In this document: one piece after another, positions 30,088-38,195 of the stretch
How positions within the stretch are numbered: the first letter of the stretch is position 1
Layout of the letters: every line of letters starts with the position of its first letter
Assembly (NCBI GenBank): GCA_018401565.1
Contig: JAGYKS010000031.1
Location: 398,689 to 462,688, forward strand
Origin: Acidimicrobiales bacterium
GTDB lineage: Bacteria > Actinomycetota > Acidimicrobiia > Acidimicrobiales > Acidimicrobilacustridaceae
DNA length: 64,000 bases
Reading direction: 5' to 3'
Notes under the pieces: generated by a model
Told to the model about the DNA's origin: nothing
The model's database searches: none
The model's input: only the letters and a program-made list of their open reading frames with translations
Position numbers and translations under genes: made by a program

Positions 30088-32161
30088 TCAGCCACCGACC
30101 AGCTCCCGGTACAGGCCGTGGGCGGCCACCAGCGCATCGTGGGTGCCACGCTCGGCGACCCGACCACCGTCGAGCACCACGATCTCGTCGGCGTCACGCA
30201 CCGTGGACAGGCGGTGGGCCACCACGATGCACGTGCAGCCCCGACGCCGCAGGTTGGCTTCAACATCGGCTTCCACCAACGGGTCCAGGGCGCTGGTGGC
30301 CTCGTCGAGCACCACTGACGGCCGGATCGGTGGCCAGGGCCCGGGCGATGGCCAGCCGCTGGCGTTGCCCTCCCGACAGGTTGCGACCGCCGGGGTCGAC
30401 GGGGCTGGCCAGACCGCCCGGGCGAGCGGCGATCTCGTCGAGCAGCCCGGCATCGGCAGCCGCCCGCACCACCTGTTCGCTGGAGATAGACGGGTCGAAC
30501 ATGGTGATGTTGTCGGCCACCGACCCCTCCAGCAGCGTCACCTCCTGAGCCACGTAGGCCACCGACCGTGCCAACACCGCCCGGGGCAGCAACGCCCGGT
30601 TGACGCCGTCGAAGCTGACCGAACCGGCCCACGGTTCGAGTTGGCCGGTGAGCAGCCTGGCCACCGTGGACTTGCCGCTGCCCGACCGGCCCACCAGCGC
30701 CAGACGCCGGCCCGCAGACACGTCGAGGTCCAGGCCCTCGATGAGGGCGGGCCCGGCGGGATCGAAGCCGAACGTCAGGCCCCGGACCTGCACCGACCCG
30801 CTGAGCCGACCCGCCCCAAACGACGGCGTCAGCGGCGTCTGCGGCGACGGCGTGAGCGACGGCGTGAGCGGCGATGGCGTCAGCGGCGTCAGCTGCGACG
30901 ACGGCACCACTGACGCCACTGCCAGCTCGATGTCCACCGGCTCGAACAGCACCTCGTTGCGCTGTTGCACCTGGCCCGCCATGTTCTGGATCAGCACCCC
31001 GGAGTAGCTGAGTTGGTTCACCGGCACCAGCACCGCCGCCAGCAGCCCCTGGAACGCCACCAGGGTGCCCAGCGTGATGTCACCGTTCATCACCTGCAGC
31101 GCCCCCACCGACACCACCACCGCCAGTGCCACCACCTGCACCATGGTGGGGATGGCCGCAAGCACCTGACTCACCAGGCCGAGCCGGGAGGTGGCCACCG
31201 CCAGCCGTTGCCGCTGGGCTGACCACGCCACGAAGTACTCGTGCTTCGAGGCGGTCGCCTTGATGCTCTCGGCCGCCTCGATGCCGGCAACGGTGATGGC
31301 GTCGAGGTCCACCGAGGCGTCGAGCACCGCGTTCTGGTGGGGTCCGCGTCGGCGGAACACCTGCCGGACCACAACCGCGTTCACCACCAGGATCACCAAC
31401 GTGACCGCGGTGAGGAACGGGTCGAACACCACCATGGCCCCGAGGTAAAACACCACCGACACCACGTTGAGGGCCGCACCGGGTGCCAGCATCCCGGCGA
31501 TGAACCCGGTGCGCTGGTTCACCGCCGACCGCATGGCCAGCGTCCCCGCCCCCACTGAGGCCACAACACGGGCCGGCAGACGCAGCAGATGCCACACGAA
31601 GTTGGCGCTGTTGCGGATCGTGATCCGCTGGGCCAGCCGGGCATGGGTGGCGTACAGCAACCACCCCAGGGCGAACTGCACCACGGCGGCACCCACCAGC
31701 AACACCACGACGGCGCCGTCACGGTCACGGTCCCCGGCCACCAACACGGTGTCGACGAAATACCGAACCAAAGCCGGCACAGCAAGTCCCGGGATCACCA
31801 GTGTGAGCCCCACCACCAGGGTGAACAGCAAGGCCCCGGCGGCCCCCCGGTACTGCTCGACGATGCCCCGGCGAACGTCAGCCGAATCGGCCACAAACAC
31901 CGGACCCGGCGTGAGCGGTGGCACTTGCTCGCCCACTGACGCACCCCGGTCGCGGGTCTCAAGGCCATGGGCGACCGCCACCGAGGTGATGGCGGCGGCG
32001 TCGTTGAGGGCGTCGAGCGGCACCATCATCCGCTCGATGTCGGCGCTGTCGACCACCCGGCCATTGGCGGCCAGCAACCCCACCACCGCCTGGGCGCGAG
32101 CCGCCTGAGAGTGGGCAGCCTGCGAGTGAGCAGCCTGCGACGCACCACCGACACTGTCCAT
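30088..32161 (-). CDS. NHLP-type exporter ABC1 subunit with degenerate C39 peptidase-like domain (frameshifted)
   Basis: About 690 residues. Residues ~20-110 align by pattern with a C39 leader peptidase ([37 protein letters not shown]). The catalytic Cys position is Ala ([15 protein letters not shown]), and the His/Asp half is missing, so it cannot cleave leaders. The exporter transmembrane domain follows ([19 protein letters not shown] to [15 protein letters not shown]). A repeat-rich LTPS linker leads to an intact ATPase: [42 protein letters not shown] (after a frameshift near 30320) and [17 protein letters not shown]. It starts at ATG 32161 or GTG 32203, just after the HlyD stop at 32221. 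It is the ABC1 partner of the gene at 27815. Confidence 0.82.
30823..30890. repeat. short tandem repeat encoding (L)TPS units
   Basis: GGCGT(C/G)AGCG-type units repeat head to tail and encode the flexible [18 protein letters not shown] linker between the membrane and ATPase domains of ABC1. Length variation here would alter the linker, not the fold. Confidence 0.75.
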
Positions 32162-32220
32162 CGGCTGGCGTTCGGGGTGTTCGCTGGTGTGTGCCGGGGT
32201 CACCGCAACGTCATCAGCAG

Positions 32221-33045
32221 TCAGGGCAAAAGCCGGTCGATGGGACGCTGGTCGTCGAGGATCACCGTGACCGACGCCAACGACCCAGCCGTGATGGCAA
32301 ACGGTGGCCCCGATCCCGCCGACCACGCCAGGCCGCTGGGGTTGGTGTCGTCAAGGTCCATGACCACGCGGACTTCGATCACCGGCTCAGATCCGGCCAG
32401 CAGGTCCACCAGCGCTGCGTTGCGACCCACAAGCAACTCCACCCGGGCCCGGTCCACAGATGCCGGCGACACCGAGGCAACCGTGCCGGTGATGGAGCCG
32501 TACTCGGCTGCCGGCGCCGACGACGGCGCCACGAACGCCTGCATGCCCACATCGACTTGATTGCCTTCAGGTTCAGGCACGAACACAACAACCTCCAGCA
32601 CATCACTGAAGGGCTCGACGGTGGCGATGGACCCACCGGCGACGTCGAATCCACCCACCTTCACCAGCACCTGCAGCACCGTTCCGTCCACGGTGCTGGT
32701 CACGTCTTCAATGTCGCCGTCGGCAGTGACTATGCGGGCCACTGTCTGGCCATCGGCCACCTCGTCGCCCACATCGATGAACAGTTCGGTGACCACGCCT
32801 TCTGAAGCGATGCCGAGTTCGTACAGGCCGTCGGGCGGGATGACCAGACCCTGACCGCGCGCAACGGTGGGTGCCTGGCCGAACACCGACCATCCCACCA
32901 CGGCAACAACCACGGCCACCACGGCGGCAAGACCAAGCCATCCGGTTCGGGTGGTGGCGGCCAAACGACTGTCGAGCCCGTCAATGGGCGATCGCTGGTC
33001 TGATCCCGCCACCGAACCCCCCTGTCCACGTGCCGCCACGGGCAT
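32221..33045 (-). CDS. NHLP-type HlyD-family secretion protein
   Basis: A membrane-fusion protein of about 274 residues. One N-terminal helix (TGWLGLAAVVAVVVAVVGWSVF) follows a short cytoplasmic tail. The biotinyl-lipoyl-like region is GIASEGVVTELFIDVGDEVADGQTVARI. The end GLAWSAGSGPPFAITAGSLASVTVILDDQRPIDRLLP is the characteristic closing of NHLM-type HlyD proteins (GxPxSxGxGPPxxxTxGxL...EQRPIxLLLP). It lacks a long coiled coil, fitting a cell with no outer membrane channel to reach. ATG 33045 directly abuts a TACAAT -10-like element, so the GTG at 33012 (after GGGGGG) may be the real start. It is the first gene of the exporter operon. Confidence 0.82.
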   Translation of the reverse strand: MPVAARGQGGSVAGSDQRSPIDGLDSRLAATTRTGWLGLAAVVAVVVAVVGWSVFGQAPTVARGQGLVIPPDGLYELGIASEGVVTELFIDVGDEVADGQTVARIVTADGDIEDVTSTVDGTVLQVLVKVGGFDVAGGSIATVEPFSDVLEVVVFVPEPEGNQVDVGMQAFVAPSSAPAAEYGSITGTVASVSPASVDRARVELLVGRNAALVDLLAGSEPVIEVRVVMDLDDTNPSGLAWSAGSGPPFAITAGSLASVTVILDDQRPIDRLLP

Positions 33046-33051
33046 ATTGTA
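33046..33051 (-). promoter_or_regulatory. -10-like TACAAT before the exporter operon
   Basis: A TACAAT reads on the minus strand immediately before ATG 33045. If it is the -10 element, transcription would begin inside the first codons and translation would start at GTG 33012. No clear -35 element is seen at 17 bases. Confidence 0.3.
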
Positions 33052-33123
33052 GACCGATGTCCAAAGTCCCCCGGTTGCACGACCACAGGACCCAAGGCAC
33101 GGCCAGACGACGTGGGGGTAGGC

Positions 33124-33885
33124 ATGGACAATGCGGCACTCGGCAGGGCAGCGGCAACCTTCGCCAACGGGGCCACCGGCCGTGTGGCCCACATCGAGGT
33201 GCTGGGTCGGTCCGACACCCGTGCCCGCCACGGCGACGACGTCGGCTACCCCGCCGCATCGCTCAGCAAGGTTCCGCTGGCCGCAGCAGCCCTGCTTGCC
33301 GGCCTCGACGGCACCCTCGACCTGTCCGCACCGGTGCCGTCGTCAGCGTGGGGTTCCACGATCTACCCGAGCGTGCTGGGCGCCCTTCACAGCGACCTCA
33401 CCGTGGGCGAGCTGGTGGCGCTCAGTATCGTCACCAGCGACAACCCCGCCGCCCAGGCCGTTCTCGAACGGCTGCCCGCCGGGGCATGGGAGCGGGCGGT
33501 GACCACGCTGGGCTGCCCGCAGATGGCCAAGCCGGCCGGGTACGGCGACGACGACTTCGACGGCATGCACCACCAGCTCACCACCGTCGACGAGCAGGTG
33601 GCCGTGCTGACGGCCATCGCCGCTCGCGACGAGCTTGCCCCGCTGTACGGGTGGATGGGGTCGAGCCTGCTCAACCAGCGGGTGTCGGCCATGGTGGCGC
33701 CACCGGTCCGGTTCCACCACAAGACCGGATCACTCGACGGGGTACTACATGACGTGGGGATCCTCGACACTGGCACCCACCGGGCGGTAGTCGTGGCGCT
33801 CACCCGCGATCAGGCCGATCCCGTTGCCACCCAGGCGGCCATGGTGGACCTCGGCATCGCCGTCACCAGCGCACTGACTACCTGA
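33124..33885 (+). CDS. class A beta-lactamase-fold serine hydrolase without signal peptide
   Basis: 253 residues of penicillin-recognising fold. The Ser-x-x-Lys is SLSK (YPAASLSKVPLAAAALL). The SDN loop is TSDNPAAQAVLERLP. The KTG strand is HHKTGSLDGVLHDVGIL. The omega-loop Glu that deacylates penicillins in true class A enzymes (ExxLN) is not found: that region reads PAGYGDDDFDGMHHQLTT. There is no export signal either. A cytoplasmic amidase/esterase or peptidase role is therefore likelier than resistance. Start ATG 33124 follows GGGGGTAGG. The gene is divergent from the exporter operon, with about 80 bases between them, so joint regulation is possible. Confidence 0.75.
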   Translation: MDNAALGRAAATFANGATGRVAHIEVLGRSDTRARHGDDVGYPAASLSKVPLAAAALLAGLDGTLDLSAPVPSSAWGSTIYPSVLGALHSDLTVGELVALSIVTSDNPAAQAVLERLPAGAWERAVTTLGCPQMAKPAGYGDDDFDGMHHQLTTVDEQVAVLTAIAARDELAPLYGWMGSSLLNQRVSAMVAPPVRFHHKTGSLDGVLHDVGILDTGTHRAVVVALTRDQADPVATQAAMVDLGIAVTSALTT

Positions 33886-34179
33886 CCGGCCGCTCACCTG
33901 GACTGCTGCGCTGGAGCCGCTCAGGCGACCCCAGTAAACAAAGTTCGCCATCTTCATGCTCGTCGCACCGGCGCACCGGTGGATCCGGGAAGTAGAATTT
34001 GGGTATGGCCACCATTGTTCCCTCCAATCCCATGGGGGAGCCTCTCAACGATCCGCAGTGTCGTCTCCTTTGCCCAGTGGAGCCCCCAACGACGTCAGCA
34101 CTCAAGGCTTCACCTCGCTTTGCTGACCGCCAGCGTTGGCACCAGCTGCAGGGTCACTCTCCCAGGAACCGATGGCCAA

Positions 34180-35142
34180 ATGACCCGCCCGCAATTCATG
34201 ACCAACCTGAGCAGGAAGCTGCGCCACAGGCGCAGGCGTCGGCGTGATTCACCACGCAGGAGTTGGTCTGAAAGAGTTTCACTTTTCACCCACAACCTCA
34301 CCCGGCCGCTGCGCCACAGACGCCGGAAACGGCGCAACTCCCCGCGACAAACCTGGTTCGAGCGACTGGAGTTGCTTTCCTACAACCTCACACGGCCGCT
34401 ACGTCGCAGACGCCAGAAACGGCTCGCCTCTCCGGGAAGCGGCTGGGCCGCGCGACTGGAGTTGCTTACCTACAACCTCACACGGCCGCTGCGTCGCAGA
34501 CGCCAGAAACGGCTCGCCTCTCCGGAAAGCAGATGGACTGTCAAGCTCTCGCAGTTGTTGCGCCATCTGACCCGGCCAGTGCGCCGTGTACTTCGGGTGT
34601 GGCTCCGTCCAGTTCGCAAGAAGTGGAACAACAGATCGCTGTCTCAGCGAACGAGTTACGGCCTGCTGGCTCTGGGGGTCGTGATCCTTGTGGTTGGTGC
34701 CGCCGTGATACTGCCGAATGTGGGACGGGTAGCGACGTCCTCGTTCAACGCCGTTCAGGGCCGTTCCGAGGTTGCACAAAGAGCTGCTGAGGTTCCACAG
34801 GGAACTGTCGAGCTTGACACCACAACCACCCAAGGCAGGATCGTGGCGTGCGGTGACCCAGACATCACTACTGCCATTCAGGACGCCCTTCCCGAAGCAC
34901 AAGTCGTTGGCGTGCTTTGCAGCACCAACTGGCTGTCGGTGAGCTTGACTGCCGGTGGAGACCAACAGTCGAGGCTCACGGCGTATGCCAGGTCAGGTGG
35001 TCAAGGCTTGTGGGAACTGGTCGCAATCACCACTGACGATGATCAATCCGTGGTCGGTGATTCAGCAAGGGTCCCCCGAGGGGTAAGAGCACTTGCTGAT
35101 CAGGCTTTCGCTGCTCCGCTAACTCCCACTGCCGGTAGCTGA
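34180..35142 (+). CDS. Arg-rich 30-residue-repeat membrane protein
   Basis: About 320 residues of unknown family. Residues ~10-129 are four tandem 30-residue repeats of the form LTRPLRRRRQKRLASPxSxWxxRLELLTYN, followed by a diverged fifth (LTRPVRRVLRVWLRPVRKKW). Each is extremely Arg-rich, with one conserved Trp. Then come a single membrane helix (YGLLALGVVILVVGAAVILP) and a roughly 115-residue extracytoplasmic domain with two Cys (RIVACGDPDITTAIQDALP, GVLCSTNWLSVSLT). The repeats should be cytoplasmic and could bind nucleic acid or acidic phospholipid. ATG 34180 is chosen because coding character begins there. It lies between the exporter/beta-lactamase-like genes and the Tat protein. A role with the exporter is only positional inference. 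Confidence 0.65.
   Translation: MTRPQFMTNLSRKLRHRRRRRRDSPRRSWSERVSLFTHNLTRPLRHRRRKRRNSPRQTWFERLELLSYNLTRPLRRRRQKRLASPGSGWAARLELLTYNLTRPLRRRRQKRLASPESRWTVKLSQLLRHLTRPVRRVLRVWLRPVRKKWNNRSLSQRTSYGLLALGVVILVVGAAVILPNVGRVATSSFNAVQGRSEVAQRAAEVPQGTVELDTTTTQGRIVACGDPDITTAIQDALPEAQVVGVLCSTNWLSVSLTAGGDQQSRLTAYARSGGQGLWELVAITTDDDQSVVGDSARVPRGVRALADQAFAAPLTPTAGS
34207..34566. repeat. 4 x 90-bp coding tandem repeat
   Basis: Four in-frame 90-bp units encode the Arg-rich repeats. Units three (34387) and four (34477) are nearly identical over their first ~57 bases and then diverge, which suggests recent duplication or conversion. Confidence 0.9.
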
Positions 35143-35250
35143 CCACCAGTCACCCTCACTGGGCGGATCCGGCACGCTCGGAAACCGGTGGTTACCCAGA
35201 GAACGAGACGCTTGCCACTATTGCATTCGCCTGGTTACGGGCAGCGAGCG

Positions 35251-35850
35251 TCACCGACACAACGTCCGAAGCCAAAGGCTTTGTGTAGACACTGGGAGAA
35301 AGGTGGTGTCTGGGACGGTAACTGCTGCAAGAGTTCCGCAGCAACGAGTGCGCCTGCCAAACGCACCTGCGTAATTGAAGGACGTCGGGGAAGTCGCCTG
35401 CCAGATCACCGAGACCGACCTTCCGAAGAATGAGGCGCCAGCATCAGATGGATCCGGATCGCCGTTAGAGCTGGAGGCGGGCGGCGACGGCGGGAGGAAC
35501 CGTGCGGTGGTGGTGGTGGGAGTGCTTGCGGCTGCTGCGGCGCTGGGGAGGACCAGGTAGGTGAGCCCGGCGGCGGCAACGCCCGCAGCGCTGAGCTGCA
35601 TGACCCGCCGACGAGAGAACCTTGACGACGACGAATCGTCTTTCAGCACGATCCCGGCCTCAACCAAACGGTCGATGGCAGCTTGTTCGCTTTCGGTGGG
35701 ATCAACGATCTGCTCACCGTTCGTGAGACGAACAATCACCGAGTGCTCGACACCGGTAAGACGCACCACAAACCCGCCTGCCGGGTCATGCACCAGTGCT
35801 TCTTGTCCAACCAGTTCGAAACGTAGCGCTGTGTTTAGGGTCGTGACCAT
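35251..35850 (-). CDS. PqqD-like domain fused to a Tat-like export signal
   Basis: 199 residues. The first ~72 (VTTLNTALRFELVGQEALVHD, GFVVRLTGVEHSVIVRLTNGEQIV, AAIDRLVEAGIV) have the size and pattern of a PqqD/RRE-like peptide-binding winged helix. Then comes an internal twin-arginine type signal, FSRRRVMQLSAAGVAAAGL followed by TYLVLPSAAAAAS. A short exported region of ~95 residues with a Cys pair (TRCCGTL) ends the protein. Placing a folded domain before a Tat signal is unusual. It could be a RiPP-recognition element tied to the export machinery, or a membrane-anchored protein with a cytoplasmic sensor. It is convergent with the Arg-rich repeat gene. Start GTG/ATG at 35850 lies next to a lower-GC promoter region. 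Confidence 0.55.
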   Translation of the reverse strand: MVTTLNTALRFELVGQEALVHDPAGGFVVRLTGVEHSVIVRLTNGEQIVDPTESEQAAIDRLVEAGIVLKDDSSSSRFSRRRVMQLSAAGVAAAGLTYLVLPSAAAAASTPTTTTARFLPPSPPASSSNGDPDPSDAGASFFGRSVSVIWQATSPTSFNYAGAFGRRTRCCGTLAAVTVPDTTFLPVSTQSLWLRTLCR

Positions 35851-36072
35851 GTCGAGACGATAGGGCTACTGGTCACGCCATGCAAGTGAATCTTGCTACT
35901 CACCCAATAAATGTTTGCGTCCCTGCCACAGAACGCGTGGATGCCAAAAGTGGTGCCGCCAGCTTGGGCAACAACGATTAGGCCTGCCGCTCCCCCAGCC
36001 GGGACCCCCTTTGCTGGCCGCCGGAGCGCTCCAACCCGGCCTGATTGAAACTCCGGCAACTACAGTCGCAAC

Positions 36073-37099
36073 GTGCGCGCTGCAACGTTCCGATCAGCCA
36101 AATCAACCACCGCCGCACCTGTCGTTGAGCCGAACAACGCGCTCCCCGATCAGCCACCCACCCGTCGGGGCGACACAGCGTTGAGCTGGGCCCTGCACGG
36201 GCTCGTGGTCGCCGGAGCCGCCGGCGCAGTGGCCATCGACCGCAAGCTGCGTCGATCCACCAGAGTGCGAGCCGAAATAGCGACGCCCATTGTCACTGCA
36301 GCGTTCTACGGCGTCTTGTGGGCCGTTGAGTCCCGCCGACCCCACCGCCAACAGTGGCGTCCGGTGGGCGCTGAAGTTCGGACCGACGCAGCTTTTTTGG
36401 CGTCGGTGCTGGCTACCCAGGCCGCCACCACCGCCATGGCCGCACCCTTGGCCAACCGCATCGGCCCCAATCTGGGAGTCGGGCGGCTCCCGCTGCCCGT
36501 GGGCGTGATCATGGCCGTTGTTGCTTTCGACCTCGGCCACTCACGCCTGCACCAGCTGAGCCATCGCTGGGGCCCGGCGTGGCGTGTGCATTCGGTCCAC
36601 CACAGCCCCACCCGGCTGTACTGGTTCAACGCCACGCGTTTCCACATTGCCGAGATGGCGGTCGACATGACCATGGAAGCCGTCGTGCTGGCCGTGCTTG
36701 GCCTCAACCGTGACCAACACATCGCCTTATCAGGCGGTGCGCTCCATGTACGGCCAGCTCCAGCACAGCAACATTGAGATGCGCAGCGGGGTCCTCGACC
36801 ACGTGCTGTCCACACCCGACCTGCACCGGTGGCACCACTCCACGGTCTACGACGAGGGCGACAGCAACTACGGAGCGGTGACGTCGGTGTGGGACCGGGT
36901 GTTCGGCACCTGGTTCCGGCCCACGCAGCGCCGTGGGCCCGACGAACTCGGTGTGGGCCGCATGCCCAACTTCCCTGAGCGGTTCTGGGAGCTCGAACGA
37001 GTCCCGTTTGATTGGGACGTGATCCGTCAACGAAATGCCGCCACGTGGGAACCCACCACCGCCGCCATGGCCGACACACGCCACAGCGGCGCATCCTGA
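36073..37099 (+). CDS. fatty acid hydroxylase / sterol desaturase family protein (frameshifted)
   Basis: A membrane di-iron oxygenase of about 340 residues. The His clusters are present in order: DLGHSRLHQLSHRW (HxxxH type), HSVHHSPTRLYW (HxxHH) and LHRWHHSTVYDEGDSNYG. Four hydrophobic helices lie before and between them. It would hydroxylate or desaturate a lipid or carotenoid/sterol-like substrate with O2. The frame shifts near 36735. The second piece supplies the third His cluster and the WDRVFGTWFRP motif typical of the family. Start GTG 36073. The stop TGA (37097) is the first unit of a 7-bp repeat that carries TGA in all three frames. Convergent with the FGE gene. Confidence 0.8.
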
Positions 37100-37126
37100 A
37101 TCCTGAATCCTGAATCCTCAATCCTG
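37093..37126. repeat. 7-bp tandem repeat ATCCTGA (five units)
   Basis: Three perfect ATCCTGA units, one ATCCTCA and a final ATCCTG. TGA codons at 37097, 37104 and 37111 fall in the three plus-strand frames, giving an all-frame stop right at the hydroxylase end. Confidence 0.9.
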
Positions 37127-37140
37127 CACAACGAACCCGG

Positions 37141-38110
37141 CTAGCTGAGGGCAGCGACGCGATCCACGCAGCGAAATCCGATGTGGCTCATGCCGGTGTC
37201 GATCATCTGCGGCCGTCGGGCTGCCGGCCGGTACCGCATGCAGTACGAATCAGCGCACAAAAACGAACCGCCCTTCACGACGCGTCGGGGGGTGCGGAAC
37301 TGGGGCTGACGCTGGTCGAGGCTGTCTTCGGGCGAGCCGCCCCGTGGATCACGCGGCATGCAGCACGACGCAACGTCGCCAAAGCGGTCCTCGCTAATAC
37401 CAGTCGGCGGTCCACTCCCACACGTTGCCGGCCATGTCGAACGCACCGAACCCGTTGGGTGGAAACGACCCCACCTCAGTGGTGGTGCCGAAACCGGGCT
37501 CACACCGGTAGGGGAAGTCACCCCGCCAGTGGTTGGCCAGTGGCGGCCCCGCGCCTTCGGGCTCGTTGCCCCATGTGTAGTCGGCGCCCTCGATCCCACC
37601 GCGTGCTGCCAGTTCCCATTCGGCTTCGGTGGGCAATGCCAGCCCGGCCCACGTCGCGTAAGCCTCGGCGTCCTCGGCGGCCACGTGCACCACGGGGTGC
37701 CGGGCCAGACCGGCAAGATCGCTGCCGGGCCCGTGCGGATGACGCCATGACGCTCCCGGGGTCCAGGTCCACCACAAGCTGAGATGGCGGAGGTCCACCG
37801 GACCGGAGGTGGGGGTGAACACCATTGACCCGGCAACGAGGTTCTGTGGCGGCGCACCGGGGAACTCGGCGGGATCAAGCGGACGTTCGGCCACCGTGAC
37901 GTACCCGGTGGCGGCCACGAATCGTGCGAAATCGTCGTTGGTGACCGGGTACCGGTCAATGGAAAACGCCGTCACCGACACCCGTCGCGCCGGGGCCTCT
38001 TCGGGGTAGTGACGGTCTGACCCCATGACGAACTCGCCGCCCGGGATCCACACCCGGGCGGCGACGTTCGCATCGTTGGCTGGTGCACCATGAGCCGGTA
38101 CCTCGCTCAC
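37141..38110 (-). CDS. formylglycine-generating enzyme (frameshifted)
   Basis: A SUMF1/FGE-family oxidase that converts the sulfatase active-site Cys to formylglycine, using O2 and copper. Family blocks: VWIPGGEFVMGSD, VTNDDFARFV, ALPTEAEWELAARGG, NVWEWTADWY. After a frameshift near 37395 come VVKGGSFLCADSYCMRYRPAAR, with the two catalytic Cys (CxxxxC), and GMSHIGFRCV. Length is about 320 residues. The start GTG 38110 lies just after the adjacent sulfatase gene on the same strand, across an 80-bp repeat region. The maturation enzyme and its substrate are thus paired. Type I sulfatases with the CTAGR motif are the expected client. Confidence 0.87.
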
Positions 38111-38195
38111 CAGCGCACCACGCTTACGAGCACACCACGCTCACGGGCGCACCACGCTCACGAGCGCACCTCACTCATCTGCACACCACGCTCAC
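38105..38195. repeat. CTCACGAGCGCACCACG-type tandem repeat
   Basis: Four to five imperfect copies of about 18 bp (CGCACCACGCTCACGAG variants) fill the spacer between the sulfatase stop and the FGE start. They lie in the mRNA leader of the FGE gene. A related CTCACG-rich repeat occurs at 25.24-25.32 kb. Confidence 0.75.
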
